A stretch of 64,000 bases of DNA from Nocardia mangyaensis (GCF_001886715.1 NZ_CP018082.1:3348001-3412000); one strand, 5' to 3'; numbered from the stretch's first letter, positions 1-8,879 are shown. Notes: generated by a model not told the origin, from the sequence alone. Translations and numbers: made by a program.

Positions 1-54
1 CCTGGGCCCATCATCGTTCGGGCGCCCGCCGGAGTCAACTATACACAGAACGAA

Positions 55-67
55 CGGTAACTTATCT
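55..67. promoter_or_regulatory. Dyad operator copy A (CGGTAACTTATCT)
   Basis: Imperfect copy of a 13-bp dyad centred on a C, consensus CAGTAA-C-TTACTG. It is the first of two copies, 98 bp apart, in front of the operon that starts at 228. The preceding bases (GAACGAA) resemble those before copies B and C. An operator role is inferred from recurrence and symmetry. The binding protein is unknown. Confidence 0.45.
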
Positions 68-152
68 TGCCGAAGGAGCAGCTAAGGCGCCATTCAATAG
101 CGCGTAAGCAGGCTGGTTCGTGTACTCAGGGGGTTTCCATGCTGAGAATGAA

Positions 153-165
153 CGGTAACTTAATG
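153..165. promoter_or_regulatory. Dyad operator copy B (CGGTAACTTAATG)
   Basis: Second copy of the shared dyad, about 63 bp before the acyl-CoA dehydrogenase start. The left context is GAATGAA, nearly identical to copy C near 11,905. Together with copy A it could allow paired binding of a dimeric repressor. No clear -10/-35 pair was recognised in positions 1-227. Confidence 0.5.
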
Positions 166-227
166 CTTGCGCTCCGGCTGTTGGTGTGAGAAGTTCTGTG
201 GGTCATCGCATCGTGGGGGAGGAAGAC

Positions 228-1406
228 ATGCTTGACGCTGCGCAGCACGCAGCCCGCTCGCTGGCAGGGCAGGTGCGGGCGACAACCCTGCGATACACCG
301 GCTCGGACGCTGAGCCGGATGCCCACCGCCGACACCGCGCGGTGAGTGAGCTGCTCGGCACCGGTCTGATCGACCTCGTCATCGAGCCCTCGGCCGTCGA
401 CGATCCGACGCGCCTGTTCTGCACGGCGCTGGAGACGATCGCGCTCCACTCCGTAGAGCTGGCCGAAGCCGTTCAGGTGCAGGCCTTTTCGGTGCGCACC
501 ATCCGACGCCACGCCACTGCGGCGCTGTGGGCGGAACTGGGCGAGGGCTTGCGCTCGGGTGCCGTGCCGATCGCCAACTGCCTCAGCGAACCCGCGGCCG
601 GGTCCGATCTGTCGGCCATCGAGCTCGCGGCCACCCGTGACGGCCCCTGCTTTCGGCTGAGCGGCTACAAGGATTGGGCGGCCTACGCCTCGCAGGCAGG
701 CGAACTGATCGTCTACGCGCGCACCAGTGCCGCCGGTCTCGGTGGGATCACCGCCTTCCTGGTGCCCGCCGACAGTCCGGGGGTCACCATTTCGCCCGCC
801 GCCGAACAACTGCGCGGGTTGTCGATTCCGGTGTCCGACATAGCTTTCGACGACGTACTCGTGCCGGCCCACCGGGTTCTCGGCCGCCCGAATCGTGGTG
901 TCAGAGTCGCCACCATCCTGCTCACCCAGGGGCGGCTCGGTCTTGCGGCCTGCGCACTCGGACTGGGGAACGCGGCATTCGAGCGGGCGCTGGAATTCGC
1001 GAGAACGCGGGTGCGATTCGGGCGTCCGATCATCGAACATCAGGGCATCGGATTCGCCCTCGCCGATATGGCGACCGGCCTGCAGGCCGGTCGCCAGCTG
1101 CTGCGCCACGCCTGCGAGGTGTTCGACCACGACCCCGACGGTGCTGTTCTGGCGTGCGCGCAGGCGAAGCTGTTCGCCACCGATACCGCCCAGCGGGTCA
1201 CCGCCGACGCCGTCCAGATCCTGGGCGCCAGCGCCTACCTTCCCGATGAACCGGTCGAGACGTGGATGCGTCAGGCGTCGCTGCTGCAGATCCTGCAGGG
1301 CACCAACCAGATTCAACGCAGAACCATCGTGGCGCGGCTCGGCGGCTCCGCACGGCCGACCAGGAGCGACGCGGCTCCCGACCTGCCCACCACGCCATTC
1401 GAATGA
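228..1406 (+). CDS. Acyl-CoA dehydrogenase family protein, first gene of the biosynthetic-type operon
   Basis: Predicted FAD-dependent acyl-thioester dehydrogenase of 392 residues, normal family length. The middle beta-domain shows the typical CLSEPAAGSD substrate-loop motif, and the C-terminal helical domain has RVRFGRPI and GTNQIQRR. The start is ATG 228 because GGGGGAGGA lies just upstream; an in-frame GTG at 186 has no comparable site. Oddly, the residue that aligns with the catalytic glutamate of MCAD (the E in YEGT) is Gln357 (LQGTNQIQ). The alternative base position used by isovaleryl-CoA dehydrogenase appears to be Gly (TQGRLGLA). It may therefore act on a carrier-bound substrate, use another base, or have lost dehydrogenase activity. 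The ACP gene follows at once, which favours an ACP-bound substrate. Confidence 0.85.
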   Translation: MLDAAQHAARSLAGQVRATTLRYTGSDAEPDAHRRHRAVSELLGTGLIDLVIEPSAVDDPTRLFCTALETIALHSVELAEAVQVQAFSVRTIRRHATAALWAELGEGLRSGAVPIANCLSEPAAGSDLSAIELAATRDGPCFRLSGYKDWAAYASQAGELIVYARTSAAGLGGITAFLVPADSPGVTISPAAEQLRGLSIPVSDIAFDDVLVPAHRVLGRPNRGVRVATILLTQGRLGLAACALGLGNAAFERALEFARTRVRFGRPIIEHQGIGFALADMATGLQAGRQLLRHACEVFDHDPDGAVLACAQAKLFATDTAQRVTADAVQILGASAYLPDEPVETWMRQASLLQILQGTNQIQRRTIVARLGGSARPTRSDAAPDLPTTPFE

Positions 1407-1426
1407 TCAGCACGGGAGGACAACCA

Positions 1427-1690
1427 GTGCCCCACCCAGCCGACGACACCCTCACCCACGCGGTGGCCGATCTGGTGGCTCAGGCCACCGACGGCATCAT
1501 CGACGTGTCGAGCACGGAGACCGCCGGAACGAGCTTCGCCGATGCCGGGATGACATCGCTGTCGTTCCTGCGGCTGGTCGACGCGTTGGAGATCCGCTAC
1601 GGCATCGAGATCGACCTGGAACACGACATCGGATCGATGCGCACGGTAGCGCTGATCGTGGAATACCTGCGCGCCCAAGGGCTGCCGTGA
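1427..1690 (+). CDS. Acyl carrier protein
   Basis: An 87-residue stand-alone carrier protein. The phosphopantetheine attachment serine lies in DAGMTSLSFLRL, followed by the acidic helix typical of ACPs (EIRYGIEIDLEHDIG). GTG 1427 is preferred because GGGAGGA sits 6 bases upstream. An ATG at 1403 overlapping the previous stop is possible but lacks such a site. Its place between a dehydrogenase and a DapB-like reductase, with an alpha-oxoamine synthase downstream, suggests it carries the acyl or amino-acyl intermediate of this pathway. It is too isolated to be the primary fatty-acid-synthesis ACP. Confidence 0.88.
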   Translation: MPHPADDTLTHAVADLVAQATDGIIDVSSTETAGTSFADAGMTSLSFLRLVDALEIRYGIEIDLEHDIGSMRTVALIVEYLRAQGLP

Positions 1691-2382
1691 TCAGCGGGGG
1701 AGTAGCGATCATCGGTGCCACCGGGCGGCTCGGCTCGGCGATCCACCGCGCATGCGACGACAACGCTGTCGCCGTGGTCGCCACCGCCGGCTCGGCAGGG
1801 TGGAACACCGAATCCGCCACGCCGGCCGTGGTCGTCGACGCGAGCCGACCCGCCGCGCTGCCCTCGACGATCGACTTCTGCGCACGGTCCGGCGCCGCGC
1901 TGCTGTACTGCGTGTCGAACCCGACGCCGGAGGGCCTGCGGCGACTGCGGGTGCTCGGCCGGGACGTGCCGGTCGGCCTGGTCACGAATCTCAGTCCACT
2001 GCAATGGATTCAGACCCGGTCGGCGCAGCTGTCGGCACGACTGGCCGGCATGTTGCAGCTGCCCGTCGAAGTCACCGTGATCGACCGGCACCCCGCCGCC
2101 AAGGCCGACGCCCCGTCTGCGACGGCCCGGCTGCTGGCATCGGCGCTGCCACTCTCGGCCACCGTGGCCTCCGAGCGCTTCGGTCCCCGCGTCTGCGACC
2201 ACCGGGTCGTGTTGACCGCGCGCGGTGAGACCTACGAGATCGCGCATTCGGTCCGGGACCTCGACCTGGTCGCGGCCGCGGCCGTGCGCCTGGCCGCACA
2301 GCTGGCGGGCTCGGCACCCGGGGTGTTCAGCACCGATGAGCTCTACACCCAGCTGACCTGCCGACGCGAGGGGGACCGATGA
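1687..2382 (+). CDS. DapB-like NAD(P)-dependent reductase
   Basis: A 231-residue protein resembling 4-hydroxy-tetrahydrodipicolinate reductase. The N-terminal Rossmann motif GATGRLGSAI (residues 10-19) binds NAD(P). The sequence DRHPAAKADAPSATA (133-147) matches the DapB signature (H)HxxxKxDAPSGTA, keeping the catalytic His135 and Lys139. It starts with GTG overlapping the ACP stop codon, so the two genes are translationally coupled. Context argues against housekeeping lysine synthesis: no other lysine genes are near, and the flanking genes are carrier-protein and C-C bond-forming enzymes. It probably reduces a cyclic imine or another carbonyl-derived intermediate. The substrate is unknown. 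Confidence 0.72.
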   Translation: MISGGVAIIGATGRLGSAIHRACDDNAVAVVATAGSAGWNTESATPAVVVDASRPAALPSTIDFCARSGAALLYCVSNPTPEGLRRLRVLGRDVPVGLVTNLSPLQWIQTRSAQLSARLAGMLQLPVEVTVIDRHPAAKADAPSATARLLASALPLSATVASERFGPRVCDHRVVLTARGETYEIAHSVRDLDLVAAAAVRLAAQLAGSAPGVFSTDELYTQLTCRREGDR

Positions 2383-3119
2383 CATCGGAACGACCATCGG
2401 GCCACTCGCCGCTCGTCATTCAGGCCGCCATCGGGGCACGCGCACTGTCGGCGCACGGTCACGACGATTTCAACCAGGGCCAGATCTCCTGCCGACGCCC
2501 CGGCAGCACACGGTTCATGATCAAGGGTGCCCTGGTCGGCTTCGACGAGGCCACACCGTCGCGATTCGTCGAGGCCGACATCGCCCCCGGCGCCGACGTG
2601 GACGCGCAAGCGCCGCCGGAGCTTCCCCTGCATCAGTCGATCTACGCGGCCCGACCGGAGATCGGTGGCATCGTGCACAGCCACGCACCCGCCGGACTGG
2701 CCTTCGGCGCCCTCGACGCGGAGGTGGAATCGCTCAGTCACGAGGGCGCGCTGCTCGCGGGTGCGGTGCGTCGATTCCGCGACACGAGCAACACGGTACT
2801 GACGCGTGAGACCGGCGATGCCATCGCGCGATGCCTCAGCGATGGGATCGCGGTGTTTCTGGTGAACCACGGCAGTGTCGTCGTCGGCCGCAGCGTGCGC
2901 CATGCCGTGGTCTTCGCGCTCATGCTGGAACGCGCGTGCCGCCTGCAACTGGACGTGCTCGCCACCGGCCGCGACTACGCGGTCTCCACCGCGGTGGATG
3001 TGGCGGCCAAACGCGACTACATCTTCGCCGACCTCTCGGTGCGGTCCTACTGGGAGCACACCCGCCGCCGGGTCCGGCGTTCGCACCCCGACATCGAAAG
3101 CTGGGTTCGACATGCATAG
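2379..3119 (+). CDS. Class II aldolase/adducin family protein
   Basis: A 246-residue metal-dependent aldolase-fold protein. The metal ligands are visible as HSHAP (about residue 106) and a second His in VNHGSVVVG, as in fuculose- and ribulose-phosphate aldolases. The start overlaps the previous stop by 4 bases, so it belongs to the same operon. Members cleave or form C-C bonds through an enediolate, or act as decarboxylase-type enzymes. The substrate cannot be read from sequence, but within this operon it may make or trim a hydroxy-keto intermediate. Confidence 0.82.
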   Translation: MTSERPSGHSPLVIQAAIGARALSAHGHDDFNQGQISCRRPGSTRFMIKGALVGFDEATPSRFVEADIAPGADVDAQAPPELPLHQSIYAARPEIGGIVHSHAPAGLAFGALDAEVESLSHEGALLAGAVRRFRDTSNTVLTRETGDAIARCLSDGIAVFLVNHGSVVVGRSVRHAVVFALMLERACRLQLDVLATGRDYAVSTAVDVAAKRDYIFADLSVRSYWEHTRRRVRRSHPDIESWVRHA

Positions 3120-4284
3120 CATCGCCACCGCGCCGATGGCCTGGAAGGATCTCATCGACCCCGTCGCGCCACAGATCGCGCGGATGGAGCCGCTCGGGGG
3201 CCGGGTAGCCGGGGTCGTGACCCGGATCGAGGAGATGATCGGCCGCGGCGGTGCCTCGTCGCTGCGCCGTGTTCCCTCCGCGGGTGCCACCTATCCGTAC
3301 GAAATACTGCTCGTCTCACCGGCTTCGACGTCGGTGGTCCTGGTGGACCTGGTTCGTCGGCAGGTGGTGGCTCGCGCAGGTGACTGCTTCGATGTCGACG
3401 CCGACAGCTATGCCTGCCTGCTCGTGGGACGCCCGTGGCTGTCGATGCGCAAGTACGGTCCGCGCGGATATCTGTATCACCTGATCGACGGTGGTCATGC
3501 GATTTTCGACCTGGCGCTGCTGAGCGTCACCGAACCACCGCCCGGTCCGGGTACGGGTCTGCTGCCCGGTTCACACGACACCGTGATCGGTGACGTCCTG
3601 GCGGCGGGCAGGATCACCGCCGGTGCACCTCGCTCGTCGAGCAGATGGCGGCTGGTGACCACCGCGGACGCGCACGTGCAGTCCGGACGCACCGCCTTCG
3701 AGAAGTGGGCCACGCGGATCAGCCCGCCTGCCCCGGCCCCGGTGGTCTTCGATCGCGTCGGGAACCTGCCCGGACAGCCGGAACGAGCCGTCACCGCGCG
3801 CCGGTCGGCGGGGTCGTTCACCCCGGGCTACGACACCGAACCGCTGCGGCGAGTCATCGCCTCGGGGGTGCGATGCGCGGACAGCGCGCTCGAGCAATTG
3901 AACCTGCCGCGGCCCGTGGTGCAGGTCACCGGGCACGGTGCCGCGGCGGTGACGCGGCCGCCGACCGATCTGCTGGCGGCACTGGGCGGACAGGACCATC
4001 TGATCGGCGCGGATGCCTACGTCGTGATCGGTGTGCCGACCCGCGGCGACGACACCATCGATCACCGGCGTCAGGGCCTGCTGATCGCCGCAGGGGTCGT
4101 CGGGCAAGCGCTCTATCTCGCGGCGACCGAATCGGGTGCCGCGGTCACCGGAATCGGTGGCATCGACCCGAGCGCGTGGAACCGGGTGCTCCCCGCCGGT
4201 CAACAGGCTCTCTATCTCATCGCCGTGGGCGGCTCCGCCGACGGGGAGAAGTTCGACGCGCTGCACCCGGGCAGCCACGGCTGA
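3112..4284 (+). CDS. SagB-like nitroreductase-fold oxidoreductase
   Basis: A 390-residue protein with the SagB/nitroreductase signature RRVPSAGATYPYE near residue 55 (flavin phosphate-binding region). A second half carries AGVVGQALYLAATESGAAVTGIGG, typical of the FMN-binding dimer interface. There are apparently two tandem half-domains, as the length exceeds that of a single nitroreductase. The ATG overlaps the aldolase gene by 8 bases. SagB-type enzymes oxidise azolines in thiazole/oxazole peptides, but no YcaO cyclodehydratase is nearby. It is more likely a general FMN oxidase, for example of a ring or amine in this pathway. Confidence 0.72.
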   Translation: MHSIATAPMAWKDLIDPVAPQIARMEPLGGRVAGVVTRIEEMIGRGGASSLRRVPSAGATYPYEILLVSPASTSVVLVDLVRRQVVARAGDCFDVDADSYACLLVGRPWLSMRKYGPRGYLYHLIDGGHAIFDLALLSVTEPPPGPGTGLLPGSHDTVIGDVLAAGRITAGAPRSSSRWRLVTTADAHVQSGRTAFEKWATRISPPAPAPVVFDRVGNLPGQPERAVTARRSAGSFTPGYDTEPLRRVIASGVRCADSALEQLNLPRPVVQVTGHGAAAVTRPPTDLLAALGGQDHLIGADAYVVIGVPTRGDDTIDHRRQGLLIAAGVVGQALYLAATESGAAVTGIGGIDPSAWNRVLPAGQQALYLIAVGGSADGEKFDALHPGSHG

Positions 4285-4295
4285 GGGGCGACACG

Positions 4296-7103
4296 ATGAC
4301 CACGACGATTCCGTCCGCCGCCGAGGTGTCGCGCGCCGAGCATCGGCAGGCGAGCCGCGTTCTCGCGGCATCCTTCGCCGACGACCCGGTGTGGCGTGCG
4401 CTGAGACCCCGCCGCCGCCGCCGTGCCGACCTGGCGCTGTACTGGATCTTTCGCTGCGAGATCACCATCGCGAGGGCGCTCGGGGGCCACCTGCTCGCAG
4501 CCCGCGACATCGACCGCCACATCACCGCCGTCGTCATCGCCTACTCGCGGTCCCGACCGGGATTCCCGTGGTGGACTGCCATTCTGCGGATTCCCGCCAT
4601 GGTCCTGCTCGGCCCGGGTCGCACGTTCCGGGCAGCTCGGATGGCGCTGGCCGCCCAGGCACACCAACCGGACTACCCCCATGTGTACGGCTTCTATGCC
4701 GGGTCGACCACGCTCGGTGGCGGAGCCGCTCTGCTGAAGCGGTTGATGCGAATCGCCGAGCACGCGGGACTTCCGGCCTACGGCGAGGCCAAATCGCCCG
4801 AGTCACGGGAAATCATGCGAATTCTGGGTTGGCGGATGTCGGAACCGATCGACATCGGAGACGACCGCCAGCTGACCCCCGCCCGATGGGATCCACCGAA
4901 CCACCCTGCCCCTGCGAGGCCTTCCGAGAACGGAACATCGATGATCGATCGTTTGGCGGGCATCGCCGGCCGCGCCCCCAAAGCTGTGCTGGCCGTCATC
5001 GGCATCGCCTTCGTTGTCCTCGGAGTCCTCGGCGCACCAGTGGCCGAGCGGTTGTCCGCCGGCGGATTCATCGGTTCCGAGGCCGAATCCGCGCGCGCCA
5101 CAGCAATTCTCGAGCGTGACTTCGGTCTGTCGGGAATGCAGTTGGTGCTGGCGGTCGAGTCGGACTCGGGCGCGCTGGGGGCAGCCGCAGACGAGCGGGC
5201 GAACCGGATCGTCACCGAACTGCGCGCCGATCCACGGATTCAGGCGGTGCTGTCGCCGTGGACCGAGCCGCTGGCCCGCGCCACACTGGTCAGTGACGAC
5301 GGCCGGATCGGACTGATCGTGGCCACCGTTCGCGGTGGTGACGACTCGGCTCCGGGGACCGCGCACGAGGTGGCCGAGCGCCACACCGGGAGCGACGGCG
5401 GTGTCGAGGTGCGTGCGGGCGGCCAGTCGATTCTCTTCCACGACGCCAACACCCAGGCCGCGCGCGACCTGCTGCTGGCCGAGGCGGTCGCCCTGCCGTT
5501 GTGCTTCCTGCTGCTGGTGTGGTTTCTGCGCAGTGCCATCGCGGCGGCGATCCCGATCATCGTCGGGATGGTCGCCATCGTGGGCACCACCGCGATCCTG
5601 TATGCCTTGACGTTCGTCGTCGAATTGTCGGTGTTCGCGCTCAATCTCACGACCGCGATCGGTCTCGCCCTCGCCATCGACTATTCACTGTTGCTGATCA
5701 GCCGGTACCGCGAGGAGGTGGCCCGGGGCAGCGCGCCACCGGATGCCATCGCGATGGCCATGCGCCGGGGCGGGCGCGCCGTGGTGTTCGCCGGCGCGAC
5801 CGTGGCCATCGGCATCGTCGGCATGGTGTTCTTCCCGATGCCGTTTCTGCGCTCCATCGCCTACGCGGGCGTGGCTGTCGTCACCTTGACGGTTCTGTTG
5901 GCACTCATCATGGTTCCCGCTCTGCTCACCGTGCTGGGCGAGCGGATCAACCGCAAACCGCTGCGCGAGGCCACCCCCGTCGAGCAGACCCGGTTGTACC
6001 GGACCGCCCGCGCGATACAGCGACGGCCACTGCTGGTCGCCGTGCCGATCGTGGCGTTGCTGCTGGCGCTCGGGGCACCGGTGCTCGGCTTGCGGCTCGG
6101 ATTGCCCGACGATCGGGTGCTGCCGGCGACGGCCGCGGCCCATCAGGTCGGCGACGACCTGCGGGAACGCTTCTCCGACAACCCGACCGGTGTCGTCCAG
6201 ATCGTGGTGACCGGGGACCGGGCCGACGACGCGGTCGCGCTGGCCGACTATTCGGCCGAGATCTCCCGGGTAGCCGGGGTATCGGGCGTGGTCGGACCAA
6301 CGGGTGCCTACGCCGGTGGTCTGCGCGTGGCCGACGGTGACACGGCCATGGCAGGCCAGCGATCCGCGTACCTGACCCTGTCGACCACCTCCGATCCGTA
6401 TTCCACCCAAGCACGTGACCAACTCGATGCCCTGCACGCCGTCCCGGCGCCGGGGGACACCGCGTTCGGTGGACTGGCCCAGCAGACCCGCGACACCGCC
6501 AGCGGCATCAGCCAGGCCTTCCCCCTGGCCCTGGCCTGGATCGCGGTGGTCACGTTCGTGCTGCTGCTCCTGCTCACCGGCAGTGTGCTCCTGCCGCTGA
6601 AAGCCCTGGTGCTCAATACGCTGTCGCTGTCGGCGACTTTCGGCGCGATGGTGTGGATCTTCCAGGACGGACACCTGGGTGGCCTCGGCACCGTCGCCCC
6701 CGGCTATATCGCGGCGACCGTTCCGGCGTTGGTGTTCTGCACCGCGTTCGGGTTGTCGATGGACTACGAGATCTTCTTGCTCACGCGGTTCAAGGAGGAA
6801 TGGGACAACTCCGCGCGAACCAGGGCTGACAACGACACCGCTGTCGCGGTCGGACTCGCGCGCTCCGGACGGGTGATCACCGCGGCCGCGGTGCTGATGA
6901 CCGTGGTCTTCTCGGCCGTCATCACCAGCGATCTGTCGCTGATGCGCATGTTCGGCTTGGGGCTGACCTTGGCTGTCGTCGTCGACGCCACATTGGTCCG
7001 GATGCTGCTGGTACCCGCGTTCATGCGGTTGCTCGGCACCGGGAATTGGTGGGCTCCGGCATGGTCGCGGACCACCCTCGAACGGATGGCATTGCGTGAG
7101 TAG
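4296..7103 (+). CDS. GNAT acyltransferase-MMPL transporter fusion
   Basis: One uninterrupted frame of 935 residues after a GAGGGG site. Residues 1 to about 205 resemble a GNAT acyltransferase: RAEHRQASRVLAASFADDPVW at the start, then a late ALLKRLMRIAEHAGLPAY helix and an ESREIMRILGWRMSEPI segment like the C-terminal GNAT motif. From Met216 (base 4941) it is a full RND/MMPL exporter with two repeats of a periplasmic loop plus several membrane helices, including AIGLALAIDYSLLLISRYREE and AFGLSMDYEIFLLTRFKEE. No stop separates the parts. Met216 has only a weak ribosome site (GGAAC), so internal initiation is possible but not required. The fusion suggests acylation coupled to export of the pathway product. 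Confidence 0.83.
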   Translation: MTTTIPSAAEVSRAEHRQASRVLAASFADDPVWRALRPRRRRRADLALYWIFRCEITIARALGGHLLAARDIDRHITAVVIAYSRSRPGFPWWTAILRIPAMVLLGPGRTFRAARMALAAQAHQPDYPHVYGFYAGSTTLGGGAALLKRLMRIAEHAGLPAYGEAKSPESREIMRILGWRMSEPIDIGDDRQLTPARWDPPNHPAPARPSENGTSMIDRLAGIAGRAPKAVLAVIGIAFVVLGVLGAPVAERLSAGGFIGSEAESARATAILERDFGLSGMQLVLAVESDSGALGAAADERANRIVTELRADPRIQAVLSPWTEPLARATLVSDDGRIGLIVATVRGGDDSAPGTAHEVAERHTGSDGGVEVRAGGQSILFHDANTQAARDLLLAEAVALPLCFLLLVWFLRSAIAAAIPIIVGMVAIVGTTAILYALTFVVELSVFALNLTTAIGLALAIDYSLLLISRYREEVARGSAPPDAIAMAMRRGGRAVVFAGATVAIGIVGMVFFPMPFLRSIAYAGVAVVTLTVLLALIMVPALLTVLGERINRKPLREATPVEQTRLYRTARAIQRRPLLVAVPIVALLLALGAPVLGLRLGLPDDRVLPATAAAHQVGDDLRERFSDNPTGVVQIVVTGDRADDAVALADYSAEISRVAGVSGVVGPTGAYAGGLRVADGDTAMAGQRSAYLTLSTTSDPYSTQARDQLDALHAVPAPGDTAFGGLAQQTRDTASGISQAFPLALAWIAVVTFVLLLLLTGSVLLPLKALVLNTLSLSATFGAMVWIFQDGHLGGLGTVAPGYIAATVPALVFCTAFGLSMDYEIFLLTRFKEEWDNSARTRADNDTAVAVGLARSGRVITAAAVLMTVVFSAVITSDLSLMRMFGLGLTLAVVVDATLVRMLLVPAFMRLLGTGNWWAPAWSRTTLERMALRE

Positions 7104-7160
7104 GCCAGCCGACAGCGCGGCGACACCAAGGACACCGACAACAGATACGGGGAGACCACG

Positions 7161-8396
7161 ATGAGTCTGGCGAAGTTCCGCGAGCGGATCGATTACGCGG
7201 GAATGCGATTGCTGGTGCGCGAGCTGGAGGACCTCGGCAGGTCGCCGATCTTCCGGGTGATGCAGTCCGCCACCACTTCCCATGTCCGGGTGGCGGGCCG
7301 CCCCCGGCTGATGCTGGGATCCAACAACTACCTGGGTCTGGCCACCCACCCCGAGGTGATCGCGGCGTCTCATCGGGCCCTCGATCGATTCGGTGCGGCG
7401 AGCACCGGGAGCCGGGTGGCCAACGGTAGCTGCGAGGTGCACACCGAACTCGAGGCCGAACTGGCCGACTGGCACGGCACCGAGGCCGCCATGGTGGTGA
7501 CCACGGGTTACCAGGCGAACGTCGGCGTGGTGAGCGCTGTGGCCGGGCGCGGTGACGCGGTGGTGCTCGACTGGGCGGCGCACGCGTCACTGCACGACGG
7601 CGCGAGGATGTCGGGCGCGCAGGTCAGCCGGTTCGCCCACAACGACGTGGTCGAGTTGCGCTCGATCCTGTCCGCGGCTCGGTCGCCGGTGTTCGTGATC
7701 GTGGACAGCGTCTATTCGATGGACGGTGACATCGCACCGATCGACCAGATCGCCGCACTGTGTACGGAATTCGATGCCTTGCTGATGGTCGACGAGGCAC
7801 ACGGCGTGGGAATATTCGGCGCCGAGCGCACCGGCGCGGTGGAACTCTACGGCGCGAGTGGCGCTGTCGACATCCGCATGGGGACCCTGTCCAAGGGAAT
7901 CGGTTCCATCGGTGGCTACCTCGCCGGGTCGCGCGACCTGATCGACTACCTGCGCACCCACAACCGGGGGTATCAGTTCAGTACCGCGGGTACCCCGGCG
8001 TCGATCGCGGCCGCGTTGGCGGCGGTGCGGGTGATCCGTTCCGCGGAGGGCGCCGAGCTGGCGCACAGCCTGCTGGGCAATTCCCGGAAACTGCGAGATG
8101 CCTTGCTGGCGAGAGGCATTCCGGTCCAGGGGACGACTGTCACGCCCTGGGGGGACGATGTCATCGGCCCCATCGTGCCGGTCCCGGTCGCGGACGAGCC
8201 CGCCTTGGTGGAGCAGTGGAATCAGCTGTTCGAGCGCGGGATCTTCGCCGGGATCAGCGTATTTCCCGGTGTCCGGCTCGGCAGCCCCATGCTGCGCCTG
8301 TGTGTACAGGCCACCCACTCGGTCCCGGACCTCGAGTTCGCCGCCGACACGATCGCCGAAACGTATTGCCACGCCATGGAACCGTCCGCTTCCTGA
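7161..8396 (+). CDS. Alpha-oxoamine synthase (AONS/KBL/SPT family)
   Basis: A 411-residue PLP enzyme of the family of 8-amino-7-oxononanoate synthase, 2-amino-3-ketobutyrate CoA ligase and serine palmitoyltransferase. Visible motifs are SNNYLGL (52-58), TGSR, DEAHGVG (211-217) and the PLP lysine in TLSKGIGS (Lys245). The start has GGGGAGACC upstream. The family condenses an amino acid with an acyl thioester and releases CO2, giving an alpha-amino ketone. No bioB, bioA or bioD is nearby, so biotin synthesis is unlikely. The linked ACP and ligase suggest it condenses an ACP- or CoA-bound acyl group with an amino acid. Confidence 0.87.
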   Translation: MSLAKFRERIDYAGMRLLVRELEDLGRSPIFRVMQSATTSHVRVAGRPRLMLGSNNYLGLATHPEVIAASHRALDRFGAASTGSRVANGSCEVHTELEAELADWHGTEAAMVVTTGYQANVGVVSAVAGRGDAVVLDWAAHASLHDGARMSGAQVSRFAHNDVVELRSILSAARSPVFVIVDSVYSMDGDIAPIDQIAALCTEFDALLMVDEAHGVGIFGAERTGAVELYGASGAVDIRMGTLSKGIGSIGGYLAGSRDLIDYLRTHNRGYQFSTAGTPASIAAALAAVRVIRSAEGAELAHSLLGNSRKLRDALLARGIPVQGTTVTPWGDDVIGPIVPVPVADEPALVEQWNQLFERGIFAGISVFPGVRLGSPMLRLCVQATHSVPDLEFAADTIAETYCHAMEPSAS

Positions 8397-8425
8397 ACCT
8401 CGAACCACCGACAAGGATCCGCCCG

Positions 8426-8875
8426 ATGGGAACCATCGCCCTCACCAAACACCTGTCCAGCACGCCGCACGCCGTCTTCGACACCATCATCGACCCCGCG
8501 ACCTGGGAGCATTGGTTCAGTATCCACCGCTGCTTCGTCGGTGTGCCGCCCCAGCGGCTGGCCGAGGACTCGGTGCTGACATCGAAGGTGGCGCTGCTCG
8601 GGATGACCAATGAGATCGAATGGACCGTGACCGCGGCCGAGCGGTCGAGTCGCATCGCCCTGCTCGGTCGCGGCAAGGCGGGTGTCCGATGCGAATTCAC
8701 CTACCTCATGCGCGATTCCGGCGGGGGTACCGAGCTCGCGGCCGGCGGTGACTTCTCCGGACCGCTCATCACCGGTCTGCTCGCCCGAGCACTGGAGAAG
8801 CAAGGACGCGACCAACTGGGCGCGACGCTGGACCTGCTCGCTGCCCACGTCGCGGATGCCGGTCCGCCGAGGTGA
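8426..8875 (+). CDS. SRPBCC (START/Bet v1-like) family protein
   Basis: A 149-residue small-ligand-binding fold: it begins with TKHLSSTPHAVFDTIIDPATWEHW, the usual first strand and helices, and ends in an amphipathic C-terminal helix. AAGGA precedes the ATG. It is the last gene of the operon and ends only 4 bases before the convergent PucR gene. Such proteins bind hydrophobic ligands or act as cyclases or aromatases. Here it may bind or shape the lipid-like product. The function is unassigned. Confidence 0.72.
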   Translation: MGTIALTKHLSSTPHAVFDTIIDPATWEHWFSIHRCFVGVPPQRLAEDSVLTSKVALLGMTNEIEWTVTAAERSSRIALLGRGKAGVRCEFTYLMRDSGGGTELAAGGDFSGPLITGLLARALEKQGRDQLGATLDLLAAHVADAGPPR

Positions 8876-8879
8876 TCGC

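Noticed and set aside
1..227. Small leader peptide or riboswitch ahead of the first operon
   Set aside because: Short frames lack ribosome sites and no known riboswitch pattern is seen; the two dyads explain the conserved-looking parts.
3112..4284. Thiazole/oxazole-modified peptide cluster suggested by the SagB-like gene
   Set aside because: No YcaO cyclodehydratase, SagC-like protein or precursor peptide is present nearby.
5685..7583. Minus-strand frame of 632 codons opposite the MMPL gene
   Set aside because: No hydrophobic segments or motifs, and it overlaps well supported membrane-protein coding sequence.
228..8875. Biotin synthesis cluster suggested by the AONS-type enzyme
   Set aside because: No bioA, bioB or bioD homologue nearby; the operon partners are ACP, DapB-like, aldolase and exporter genes.
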